A stretch of DNA of 10,109 nucleotides from a bacterium (lineage in GTDB: Bacteria; Planctomycetota; J058; JAJDCP01). Positions 1 through 7,478 of this stretch are shown here, piece by piece. Position 1 is the stretch's first letter. Every line of letters begins with the position of its first letter. The position numbers and the translations under genes were made by a program. The notes below the pieces were generated by a model, which saw only the letters and a list, made by a program, of their open reading frames with translations, was not told the origin of the DNA and did not search any database. The DNA is taken from positions 1 through 10,109 of the forward strand of contig JAUIEM010000371.1 of assembly GCA_030428695.1 (NCBI GenBank). Direction: 5' to 3'.

Positions 1-1834
1 GGTCGACGCCGAGCCGGCGGGCCGCCTCGGCCGCGCTGATGTCCGCCGCGACCCGCAGCTCGCGCAGGCGCCGGCCGAGCTTGGCCTTGCCGCTGAGGCG
101 GCGGCGGCTCGGGGTCCGGCTCGAGGACGGCGGCGGCTTGCTCTCCTGGACCTCGATGCGGCCCGCGTGGGCGAGCTCGAGCAGCAGGCGGTAGACGTCG
201 AAGTAGGGCTCCGGCGAGCGTTCGCGGAGCTTGCGGATGCGGATCCAGTGGTCCGGGACCAGCCGCAGCATGTCCCGTCCGCGTTCGCTGACCTCGATCT
301 TCTCGGCGTGGACGGCGACCCGCACGGCGACATCGTCGCTCGGGAAGACCGCGCGCACCCGCGGCAGCTCGTCGACGATCAGCGCGCCCTGGAAGAGGAT
401 CTGGCTGACATCGATCGGGCGGAACCAGTCGAGATGGGGCTGCTCGCCGGTGTGCAGCTCGAAGTGGGCGTCCGGCCAGGTGAAGCAGGGGAAGATGCGG
501 TCCGCGACGATCTGGGCGAGGGCGTCCTGGAGCTCGACCTTCGGCACCAGCTCCTCTTCGAGCAGCACCGCCGCCAGCTCGCGACCGCTCTCCTCGGCCC
601 GGCTGCGCGCCTTGGCGAGGTCGCGCAGGGTCAGCTCGTTGCGGACGACCAGGAGCCGCCCCAGCCCCTCGGTCACCGGCACGTTTTCGTGCCAGGCGGA
701 GAGGATGCGCCCCTCCTCGAGCAGGATGCTCAGGGTGCGCCGCGGAGCGGTGATCTTCAACAGTCCGGAGCGGCGCTCCTGGGAGACGATCTGGAACACG
801 TTGGACAGGCCGAGCGTGCCCGCGTCGCCGGCGATCGTCGCCTCCGCCCCTGCCTTCTTCCGCCGCGAGCCGGGCCTGCTCGCCGCCGCCTCCGCGACGG
901 TCCGTCGGGCCGCGCGCTCGGCCAGCCGCATCCGCTCGGTGGTCAGGATCTGCAGCAGCCCGCTGCTGGTCGGGCCGCTCCCGTTGTGTCCGCTGCGGCG
1001 GTGGGCGTGCTCCTCGGTCAGCTCGACGGCTTCGCGCAGCTTGAGCGCACCGATCATGCGGTTGGTCTCCCGCCGGCCGACCAGCACGCCGCAGACCGTC
1101 GGCAACAGCCGGCTGGCCTGGTACAGATAGACGCCCTGGGAGGTCTGGTGGAAGCCCTCGCGCAGGTCGGAGGGCCCGCCCTCGAACAGGAGACCTTCCA
1201 CCGGCTCGAGCCCGACCCTGGTCAGCATCGCGACGAGGGCGGCGACGACGGAGGTCTCCGCATCGGGGCTGAGGGCCTTGTAGGTATGCTTCAGGAACAA
1301 GGCCTCGCGGGTCGAGAGGTCGAGCAGGGCGGCCACGCAGGCCCCATCGACATCGCGCAGGAGGTTCCCGAAGGGCGTCGGTGCGCCGGCGCGGAGCAGG
1401 TCGCGGGCCGGCGCCCGGCGCGCCTCGAGCACCTCGGGCGCCAGCGCCCGGGACTTCCCGGAGGGCGCCTTCGCCGCGCCCGGCACCGCGCCGCTCGGGA
1501 CCCGCGCGACGTGCAGCGAGCTCTCGGTCAGGGTGCCGGTCGGGGTCAGGTGCGAGACGAGGAGCGTCACGGTGCCGACCTCGAGCAGCGAGCCCGACGG
1601 GATGATGTGCTCGCGCTCGGCGCTGATCGGCTCGCCCTCGAGCACGCACCGCGCGTGAGGTACGACGGTCGCCCGTCCGTGCAGCCAGCGGAGGGTCGCG
1701 TGGCGCGCGGCGACGCCGCGGTCGTCCAGGCGCAGGCCGCAGCCCGGCTCCGAGCCGATGGTCAGGTCACTGACGACGTGGAACAAGCCGCCTTTGAGGT
1801 GACCGTCCAGCACGGTCAGGATCGCACCGGACAT
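1..1834 (-). CDS. FHA / roadblock-like / DUF4388 / HTH multidomain signalling protein (C-terminus beyond the window)
   Basis: The frame stays open from an ATG at 1834 to the left edge, giving 611 residues with no stop, so the C-terminus is missing. Residues 1-97 look like an FHA domain (TIGSEPGCGLRLDD, then VAARHATLRW). Residues 157-270 resemble a roadblock/LC7 fold (DVDGACVAALLDLSTREALF ... GVLVGRRETNRMIGALK); this is a weak match. Residues 336-470 match DUF4388/PATAN: GTLGLSNVFQIVSQERRSG, then LLEEGRILSAW, then the helical LGRLLVVRNELTLRDLAKAR part. Residues 535-563 look like a winged-helix-type segment, and 585-611 begin a RodZ/XRE-like helix-turn-helix (LGRRLRELRVAADISAAEAA). No signal peptide or membrane segment is seen, so it is probably cytoplasmic. 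Start choice: a GGGAGGG Shine-Dalgarno lies 4 nt upstream. It lies 77 bp behind the membrane-protein gene on the same strand, probably one operon. FHA domains usually bind phosphothreonine and roadblock/DUF4388 proteins usually act in GTPase or motility signalling; the role here is inferred. The FHA lacks the canonical Arg and Ser. Confidence 0.85.
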   Translation of the reverse strand, partial: MSGAILTVLDGHLKGGLFHVVSDLTIGSEPGCGLRLDDRGVAARHATLRWLHGRATVVPHARCVLEGEPISAEREHIIPSGSLLEVGTVTLLVSHLTPTGTLTESSLHVARVPSGAVPGAAKAPSGKSRALAPEVLEARRAPARDLLRAGAPTPFGNLLRDVDGACVAALLDLSTREALFLKHTYKALSPDAETSVVAALVAMLTRVGLEPVEGLLFEGGPSDLREGFHQTSQGVYLYQASRLLPTVCGVLVGRRETNRMIGALKLREAVELTEEHAHRRSGHNGSGPTSSGLLQILTTERMRLAERAARRTVAEAAASRPGSRRKKAGAEATIAGDAGTLGLSNVFQIVSQERRSGLLKITAPRRTLSILLEEGRILSAWHENVPVTEGLGRLLVVRNELTLRDLAKARSRAEESGRELAAVLLEEELVPKVELQDALAQIVADRIFPCFTWPDAHFELHTGEQPHLDWFRPIDVSQILFQGALIVDELPRVRAVFPSDDVAVRVAVHAEKIEVSERGRDMLRLVPDHWIRIRKLRERSPEPYFDVYRLLLELAHAGRIEVQESKPPPSSSRTPSRRRLSGKAKLGRRLRELRVAADISAAEAARRLGVD

Positions 1835-1838
1835 CGTT

Positions 1839-1847
1839 CCCTCCCTC
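1839..1847 (-). promoter_or_regulatory. Shine-Dalgarno of the FHA/DUF4388 gene
   Basis: Read on the minus strand the bases are GAGGGAGGG, followed by AACG and then the ATG at 1834. The purine-rich core and close spacing support this ATG as the start of the leftward gene. The surrounding 77-bp gap (1835-1911) shows no convincing terminator or promoter, which fits co-transcription with the upstream gene. Confidence 0.6.
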
Positions 1848-1911
1848 TCTTCCGTCTTGGCATGTCGGGCTCTGCACGCGCGCGAGGCTGCGCTGTTCGT
1901 CCTGCTGCGCA

Positions 1912-4032
1912 TCATGTCTGCTGCTCTGCCTCCGTGGGCGGCTCGAGGTCGGGCTCGACGCCCGGCACGAGGTCGTCGAGGGTGATCGTCGAGGTCCGCG
2001 ACCGCATCGCCTCGAGCTCGCGGGCCAGCGCCCCCATCGCCAGCGAGGTGGTCTCGAGGAAGTCCTGCACCTCCTCGGAGGGGTCGGCGTGGGTCGCGGG
2101 GACCATCGTCGCCTTCGTGCCCGGCTGCTCGATGCGGAAGCCCGTGCTGCCGGGGCGGTTGCGGACGCGGATGAACATCTTGGCGAGGGCGGTCGCGAGC
2201 TCGGTCTCGATCGCGCCGTCCGCGGGGGCGACCTCCGCGACCAGGCTCTCCGGACCCGCGGCGCTCGAGAGGTCGGCCGGGGTCTCGTCGAGGTTGGGCA
2301 CGGTCAGCTGCAGGTAGCTGCGCGCGATCGCCTGGATCAGCTCGCGGTGCGCCGAGTAGCCCGTCGTGCCGAGGTCGAGGGCGGCGGCGAGCTGGGGGGT
2401 GAGCTCGGGCCGCGCCTGCTCGACCTCGGCCTTGCGCGTGCGGCGCCTGATCTTCGACGGGCGACGCAACGCGAGCCAGGGCTTGAGGCTCGTCACACGC
2501 CCGACCGTCGCCGTGCAGGCGAGCAGCCCGAGCACGGCCAGCCCCAGGGCGAGGAGCAGGGTCGCGTCGACCGGTCGTGGGGGAGGCGGCGCCGACCTGC
2601 CGACGGAGGGCGCGCTGTAGGTGGTCGAGACCTGCGCGGCGTCGGTCTCTTCGGCGACCGCGAAGGCCCGCAGGCGCGGCCCTTCCTCGCCGAGCCGGTA
2701 GCTCACCGCGGCGACCAGGGCCCGGTCGTCGCCGAACAGCAGCACGGCCCGCACGGTCGCGGTGCCGGTCGGCACCAGCAGCAGGCGCGGGGCGCCTTCG
2801 AAGCGGCGCAGGAACGGCAGGAACGCGGTGCCGTCCCGCACGCCGGGCGCGGCCTTCGCGGCGGCGAACGCGGGGGGCCGGAGGACGGCGCTCAGCGCGG
2901 ACTGCTCGTCGAGGTCCTGGCGCAGGGCGGCGAGGTAGCGGTACAGATCGGTGTGGGCGGCCTGCAGCAGCTCCGGAGCGTACAGCCCGACCAGCGCGGT
3001 CTCCGTCACGGGCTCCGGGACGGGCGTCGCCAGCCGCTGCACCCCCGACGCGACGGTGACGAAGCAGATGAGGGTCGCGACCGGCAGGGTGAGCACGGTG
3101 GCGGTCAGTCCCTGGGCCTTGAAGCTGAGGCCGAGCGCCAGGAGCCCGAGCGCCAGCCCGATCGCCGCCCAGGGCAGCAGCGGAGCGGGGACGTCCTCGC
3201 CCGGCCCGCGGAGCTCGACCGTCGTCGGCAGGCGCGTCTCCGGGCCCCGGTTGCCGAGCGCCCGCTGGAGGAGGGTGCGCAGCTCTTCGTCGGCCGCATC
3301 GACCGGCGGCGGGAGCGCCTGGTAGGCGGTCTTCAGGTGCGGGAGCGCGACGGCCCCCTGGCGCTGCAGGGCGACGACCGCGGCCAGGCGCAGCTCCGGT
3401 TCGGACGTTCTATGGGCCAGCAGGGCCGCGACCTGCTGCAGGAAGCGGTCGCCCAGCGGCGCGCTGTAGTGCAGGAGCACGTGCGTCAGCATCCGGCCGT
3501 CCCGGGCGTCGAGCAGGTGCCGCAGCAGCTCGCGCCCGACGTCTCCGCCCGCGATCGCGACGAAGTAGCCGATCGTCTCCGCGGTCCCGGGGCTCTGGAA
3601 GCCGAGCTCGCCCGGGAGCGCGAGGACCCAGGTCGGGTCGTCGCGCATGCGCCGTGCGAAGCGGGCGAGCGCCGCGCTGAGCTGGCGTTCTTCGCCGGTG
3701 TCGGCGGCGGCGAGCTGCCGGGCGAGGAAGACGAAGCTCTCGAGCTGCCGGCCTCGCCCGGCGAGCAGCGCGATGGCGGTCGCCCGTTCCCCGCCCTCGA
3801 GGGAGACCACATCCCTCAACACGAGCTCGGCGCTGTCGGGGTCGCGCTGGAGCAGGGCCGCGCCGAGGTCGGCGAAGCTGACCGAAGGTGGGAGCCGTGC
3901 GCCCCGGCGTGTCAGCTCCTGCAAGGCAGAGAACTCCAGCGAGTCGAGACCCGGATGGACATCTGCCCAAACCGTCGGAATCAACGACAGCCCAATCGCT
4001 ATTAGTGATGCACGTGAGTAAAACCTGTACAA
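1912..4032 (-). CDS. Membrane protein with signal peptide, HEAT-like region, periplasmic domain and basic cytoplasmic tail
   Basis: A 706-residue protein of no family I can name. Residues 1-23 form a signal peptide (hydrophobic LIAIGLSLIPT, cleavage probably after VWA, before DVHPG). Residues 30-262 are helical; 211-262 read like HEAT/armadillo units (LRLAAVVALQRQGAVALPHL). Transmembrane segments are at about 284-303, 309-330 and 488-510. Positive charges (K305; the RRPSKIRRRTRK cluster at 523-534) put the N-terminal region and the 331-487 domain outside and the 511-706 tail inside. A Pro-rich linker (481-486) precedes the last membrane segment. The start is TTG at 4032: the preceding in-frame codon but one is a stop (TAG, 4036-4038), and only this start gives a complete signal peptide. 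The Shine-Dalgarno is weak (AGG about 10 nt upstream), so translation may be modest. It is divergent from the pilin-like gene and 77 bp ahead of the FHA gene. Function unknown; a scaffold or sensor linking periplasm and cytoplasm is inference only. Confidence 0.85.
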   Translation of the reverse strand: MYRFYSRASLIAIGLSLIPTVWADVHPGLDSLEFSALQELTRRGARLPPSVSFADLGAALLQRDPDSAELVLRDVVSLEGGERATAIALLAGRGRQLESFVFLARQLAAADTGEERQLSAALARFARRMRDDPTWVLALPGELGFQSPGTAETIGYFVAIAGGDVGRELLRHLLDARDGRMLTHVLLHYSAPLGDRFLQQVAALLAHRTSEPELRLAAVVALQRQGAVALPHLKTAYQALPPPVDAADEELRTLLQRALGNRGPETRLPTTVELRGPGEDVPAPLLPWAAIGLALGLLALGLSFKAQGLTATVLTLPVATLICFVTVASGVQRLATPVPEPVTETALVGLYAPELLQAAHTDLYRYLAALRQDLDEQSALSAVLRPPAFAAAKAAPGVRDGTAFLPFLRRFEGAPRLLLVPTGTATVRAVLLFGDDRALVAAVSYRLGEEGPRLRAFAVAEETDAAQVSTTYSAPSVGRSAPPPPRPVDATLLLALGLAVLGLLACTATVGRVTSLKPWLALRRPSKIRRRTRKAEVEQARPELTPQLAAALDLGTTGYSAHRELIQAIARSYLQLTVPNLDETPADLSSAAGPESLVAEVAPADGAIETELATALAKMFIRVRNRPGSTGFRIEQPGTKATMVPATHADPSEEVQDFLETTSLAMGALARELEAMRSRTSTITLDDLVPGVEPDLEPPTEAEQQT

Positions 4033-4183
4033 GGTCTATGCCTGTTGTCTAGGGGGCTGCATCGCGCGACACTGTCCTACGTTGGCGCCGCTCTCGAGGC
4101 GCCTGGAAGGCCGGAAGACAGGTCGTGGGGGAGGTCTTGGAAAATAAAGATTCATCCTCCGGCACCTTCTCTACCCCAGGTTA

Positions 4184-4197
4184 CCGGAGATCTTCGG
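4184..4197. repeat. Short imperfect palindrome, possible operator
   Basis: CCGGAGATCTTCGG is an inverted repeat with six of seven arm positions paired, centred on AGATCT. It lies about 34 bp upstream of the candidate rightward -35 box, a position suited to an activator or a regulator acting on both directions. A single 14-bp palindrome in GC-rich DNA can occur by chance, so confidence is low. Confidence 0.2.
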
Positions 4198-4230
4198 CGT
4201 CGCAAGGTCGTCCGCCGCGCGCCGGCTTCG

Positions 4231-4259
4231 TTGCGTAATTTCTATTTCGCTTGTACCAT
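4231..4259 (+). promoter_or_regulatory. Candidate sigma-70-type promoter for the pilin-like gene
   Basis: TTGCGT (4231-4236) and TACCAT (4254-4259) are separated by 17 bp, the optimal spacing, in a locally AT-rich stretch. The matches to TTGACA and TATAAT are 3/6 and 4/6, so this is a moderate candidate. Transcription would begin near 4266, leaving a leader of about 23 nt that just contains the strong ribosome binding site. Confidence 0.35.
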
Positions 4260-4275
4260 CGCATCGGTTGACTGT

Positions 4276-4284
4276 GAGGAGGTG
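4276..4284 (+). promoter_or_regulatory. Strong Shine-Dalgarno deciding the start of the pilin-like gene
   Basis: GAGGAGGTG contains a full AGGAGG core at 4277-4282, six bases before the ATG at 4289. In-frame TTG (4268) and GTG (4274) codons upstream overlap or precede this site and would not be served by it, so the ATG at 4289 is the likely start. Confidence 0.8.
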
Positions 4285-4288
4285 GTCT

Positions 4289-7200
4289 ATGGATCCGAGT
4301 GCTGTCGCCCGCCGCCGAGGCGCTTCCATGCTGATGATGGCGATCGCTCTGAACATCGTCGTCCTGTCCTTCGTCGGCGTGCTCTCGATCTACGGGCAGG
4401 GCTTTCACAACGTCGCGAACGGCCTCGAAGATCAACGCCAGGCCGCGCTGCACGCCCGGACCGGCATCGAGCGCATGCTCGCCCGGATCCGGACCGGCGA
4501 GCTCGACCTGCATGCGCTGCTCGAGCAGGGTCCCGGCGCTCGCGCGCCGAGCCCCGTCGACGGCGATTCCCACATCGGCTGCGACCACGGCGAGCACGAC
4601 GCCGCCACGCTGTTCGCCTTCGAGGACGAAGCGGAAGGCCACCGCGTCGAGCTCGTCGCGCTCGACGTCGGCTCGAGCGGGTTCCCCGGCGATCCGGCCC
4701 GGCGCTGGCTGCGCGTCGACGCGCACGGCTTCGCGGGCCAGGCCCACAAGACCCTGAGCCGCTACCTGCGGCCCGGCGGCTCGGCCTCCCGCATCCCCCT
4801 GTTCGGGTTCGGCATCGCCGCGGTCCGCCAGCTGCGGCTCGACCGGAACGGCTGGTTCGAGGTCGATGCCTTCGACTCCCGGACCGACCCGTTCGCGTTC
4901 ACCCCGTCTTCGGGGCACGACTGGGAAGATCTCGCCTCGGACATCGACCGCTACCTCGGCTACACCGACGCCCGCGTCCTCAGTCTCGGCCAGATCCGCC
5001 TGGCCGGCCAGGTGTGGGGGGATGCCTACAGCTCCTTCGAGTACCGCCACCCCGCCGCCGCCTCGCTCGACCTCGACGACCATCAGCTTTGGGGAGACGA
5101 GCATATCGACGGCGAGACGGGACTCTTCCAGCCGGACGTCTACGCCTCCCTGAGCCAGGACCCCGAGAACGGCGACCTGATCACGGCCGCCGTGCTCGGC
5201 CCGGACGGAGGTTACGGGCGAGTCACGGGCAACCTCAAGGTCGGCAAGGGGGACGTCGCGGTCGAGCAGGGTCGTGTCGACGGCGACCTGTGGGGCGGCC
5301 AGACGCTGCTCGGCACCGCCGAGGGCGGCGTGGTCGGCGGCGCGACCCGGCTCGAGCTCGGCCTCGAGCCCAGCCTCGAGGTCGCGGGACGGGGGCCGTA
5401 CACCGCGGGCGCCCGGCTGCTCAACCACCTGCTCGACGACGCCCGGCTGCTCGCGGTCGAACGCGGCGCGGGCACCTGGGACGACCACGTCTTCCGCGCG
5501 GGCAGCTTCGAGCGCCCGGCCGGCGTCCCCGTCCGCAACGAAGCGTGGCTGGCCAGCCAGGCGGGCCGGCTCGGCTACCACGAGCTCGGCTACGATCCCG
5601 AGCAGCATCTCATCGTCGGGGGGCTGGTCCTGCGGGGCGGCGACGCTCCGCCGATCCACCTGCCCCTGATGCAGACCCTCGAGGCGCCGGGCGGTGACGG
5701 GGTGTTCCTGTTCGAGGACCTGTCCCTGCTCTCGCCGCTGGCGACGCTGCTGATCGACAACCGGGCCGGCCCGGTCGAGATCCACGTGCGTGACGACATC
5801 GCGCTGCTCTCCGGCCACGTCCAGGTGCTCTCCGATCAGCACGCGGTCACCATCGTCCAGGGCGGCATCGCCGGGAATCCGGCCGAGGCGCCCGAAGGGA
5901 TGCAGACCGGCGACCACGACATCTTCCTGCTGACGACCCGGCTACGCGGCGCCGGCCCGCTGCGGGTGGCCGCCGCCCACCTGGTCATCGAGCACCGGGG
6001 ACGGCTCGAGGCCGACAACCTCGAGCTCAGCGTCAGCGGGAACCTCCGTCTCGGCGACCAGGACACCATCGTCGGCGTCGGCATCGACCCCTGGGCCGAG
6101 CTCGAGGTCGGCTGGGTCAGCCCGGGCGAGATCCGCGTGCACGGCGACGCCCACATCGCCGTCGGCGGACCGGCGGGGAACCACGGCTTCGGCGGAGTCC
6201 TGCTGCGCGGAAACGGCCGCATCGCGGTCGACGGCGACCTGCGCCTCGAGCTGCACGGCGAGGCGGGGACCGAGATCTCCGGCAGCCTGCTCGAGATCGC
6301 GGCGCACGCAGAGGGGAGCCTCGGCGGACTCGGCGGGGGTCTCGATCTGCTCGGGGAGGTGCTGTCGTACGGCACCGACGCCTCGCTGCTCGCCGTCGAC
6401 CTCGGCACGGACCTCGCCGACGCCGACCTCGTGGTCCTGGCCGATCAGGACACCCCTGTCGGCACCGGCGTGCTCCAGCTGGCCAACGGCTCGCGCGTCG
6501 ATGTCGGCGGCGACCTCGACCTCGACGCCGTCGGCCTGTGGCTGTCCGGCAGCGAGGCGAGCCTGCGGGTCGGAGAGGACGGCTACCTGTTCCTGCAGGA
6601 GGCGCTGACGATCGCCCACGCGTCCCGCTTCGAGAACGAGACCCGGCCGCTCAAGGTGTTCGTCGACCTCGACAACACGACCGGCCTGCTCTCCCCGTAC
6701 GGCTACCTCGACCCGTCCGAAGAGCGGGACGAGCCCTTCCTGCTGCGTCCGCGGGACGTGGCGATCAGCCACCAGCACGACCTGTGGGCCGGGGTGTTCG
6801 CGCCGCACAGCCGCGTCCGGGTGCTCGATGACATCTCCTGGTACGGCGCGGCGATCGCGGGGCTGCTCGATGTCGGCGACCAGCTGTCGAGCTTCCGCCA
6901 GGACTACGCCCTGATCGACGTCGGGGCCGCGGGCTACGCGCCGTCCTACGACGACATCCTCGCGAACCAGAGCCTCGGGCCCGTCGTCCCGGCGGGCACC
7001 TCGCTGCTCGGCTACCTGCAGACGGTCACCCTGACCGTCGAGCTCGGCGAGGCGCAGCCGGGAGACCTCGCCCAGGACCCGCAGGCGGTCAGCCTGCTGC
7101 AGCTCGGCAGCGATTGGCACTCCGGCGCTGCGGGGGAGGTCCCGCAGCTGTTCCGGGTCGATCCCGTCACCGGCAGGGTCCTCGCCGACCGGGTCGCGGA

Positions 7201-7399
7201 CTTCCGCATCGAGTGGTGCTGCGGTGAGACACGCCGCTCCGTGCGCGGGAACCTCGACGCGGCCGCCCAGCACGCGACCCACGCCGACGATCATCTCGGC
7301 AGCTGCTCGCTGACCCTCGGCCGCCCCGGCAGCGGTCCGGGCTACAGTCCGGTCGGCCGCGCCTTCGACCCGCAGCTGCAGGTCGTGTGTCCGCACTGA
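4289..7399 (+). CDS. Large PilX-like / DUF7305-like pilin-type surface protein
   Basis: A 1036-residue protein with a type IV prepilin-like N-terminus: a short basic leader (MDPSAVARRRG), a hydrophobic helix (residues 12-35, ASMLMMAIALNIVVLSFVGV), then an amphipathic helix with QAALHARTGIERMLARI, as in PilX_N proteins, whose consensus has AxxAAEAG here. Cleavage would fall after G11. There is no Glu at mature position 5, which is also often missing in PilX-like proteins. The long body (about 230-770) is rich in Gly, Asp and beta-strand patterns such as GDLRLELHG and VGGDLDLDAVGLWLSGSEASL, suggesting a beta-helix or bactofilin-like stack. Residues 834-875 (AGVFAPHSRVRVLDD, then WYGAAIAGLLDVGDQ) match the APxxxV...yGa signature of DUF7305 at the end of PilX-like proteins. 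The C-terminal tail has a CC pair (977-978) and two further Cys (1006, 1034), possibly disulfides. It is probably processed by prepilin peptidase and surface-exposed; no other pilus gene is in the window. Exact role (minor pilin, adhesin, tip protein) is not determined. Confidence 0.85.
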   Translation: MDPSAVARRRGASMLMMAIALNIVVLSFVGVLSIYGQGFHNVANGLEDQRQAALHARTGIERMLARIRTGELDLHALLEQGPGARAPSPVDGDSHIGCDHGEHDAATLFAFEDEAEGHRVELVALDVGSSGFPGDPARRWLRVDAHGFAGQAHKTLSRYLRPGGSASRIPLFGFGIAAVRQLRLDRNGWFEVDAFDSRTDPFAFTPSSGHDWEDLASDIDRYLGYTDARVLSLGQIRLAGQVWGDAYSSFEYRHPAAASLDLDDHQLWGDEHIDGETGLFQPDVYASLSQDPENGDLITAAVLGPDGGYGRVTGNLKVGKGDVAVEQGRVDGDLWGGQTLLGTAEGGVVGGATRLELGLEPSLEVAGRGPYTAGARLLNHLLDDARLLAVERGAGTWDDHVFRAGSFERPAGVPVRNEAWLASQAGRLGYHELGYDPEQHLIVGGLVLRGGDAPPIHLPLMQTLEAPGGDGVFLFEDLSLLSPLATLLIDNRAGPVEIHVRDDIALLSGHVQVLSDQHAVTIVQGGIAGNPAEAPEGMQTGDHDIFLLTTRLRGAGPLRVAAAHLVIEHRGRLEADNLELSVSGNLRLGDQDTIVGVGIDPWAELEVGWVSPGEIRVHGDAHIAVGGPAGNHGFGGVLLRGNGRIAVDGDLRLELHGEAGTEISGSLLEIAAHAEGSLGGLGGGLDLLGEVLSYGTDASLLAVDLGTDLADADLVVLADQDTPVGTGVLQLANGSRVDVGGDLDLDAVGLWLSGSEASLRVGEDGYLFLQEALTIAHASRFENETRPLKVFVDLDNTTGLLSPYGYLDPSEERDEPFLLRPRDVAISHQHDLWAGVFAPHSRVRVLDDISWYGAAIAGLLDVGDQLSSFRQDYALIDVGAAGYAPSYDDILANQSLGPVVPAGTSLLGYLQTVTLTVELGEAQPGDLAQDPQAVSLLQLGSDWHSGAAGEVPQLFRVDPVTGRVLADRVADFRIEWCCGETRRSVRGNLDAAAQHATHADDHLGSCSLTLGRPGSGPGYSPVGRAFDPQLQVVCPH

Positions 7400-7478
7400 T
7401 ACCATCACGTGGGCCCGGGAAGCGCAGCGCTCGCATCGTGCGCTGGCGCGGGGCGTCCCGTACGTGGGGGTGGGCGGC
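7400..7478 (+). other. Short spacer between pilin-like gene and kinase gene
   Basis: Seventy-nine bases of GC-rich sequence with no clear terminator hairpin plus T-run and no convincing promoter, so read-through from the pilin-like gene into the kinase is plausible. A G-rich stretch (GTGGGGGTGGG, 7464-7474) just before the ATG at 7479 could serve as a poor ribosome binding site. The kinase frame is open further upstream, so GTG at 7464 or 7470 are alternative starts. Confidence 0.4.

Larger units (their letters stand above)
4033..4288. promoter_or_regulatory. Divergent intergenic regulatory region
   Basis: A 256-bp non-coding stretch separates the two divergent gene pairs. It is clearly less GC-rich than the genes, with AT-rich blocks at 4139-4153 (GGAAAATAAAGATTC) and 4231-4255. 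It must hold the promoters for both directions. A candidate rightward promoter and a short imperfect palindrome are listed separately. For the leftward gene I find no convincing -35/-10 pair; the AT-rich block at 4139-4153 is the best place for one. No riboswitch-like fold, tRNA or small gene is apparent. Confidence 0.6.

Noticed and set aside
167..2317. Long plus-strand open frame of 716 codons
   Set aside because: It is antisense to the FHA/DUF4388 and membrane-protein genes, its product is low-complexity Arg/Gly/Ala/Gln-rich without domains, and it spans the gap between two real genes. It is a by-product of high GC content.
2089..4005. Plus-strand open frame of 638 codons
   Set aside because: Antisense to the 706-residue membrane protein, which has a coherent signal peptide and topology; the antisense product has no recognisable domain.
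4268..4288. Upstream TTG start adding seven residues to the pilin-like protein
   Set aside because: The ATG at 4289 has AGGAGG at ideal spacing, whereas the TTG lies upstream of that site and almost at the predicted transcription start.
7400..7478. Possible terminator hairpin between the pilin-like and kinase genes
   Set aside because: Only tiny GC palindromes (GGGCCC, AGCGCAGCGCT) are present, with no T-run, so a terminator is not supported.
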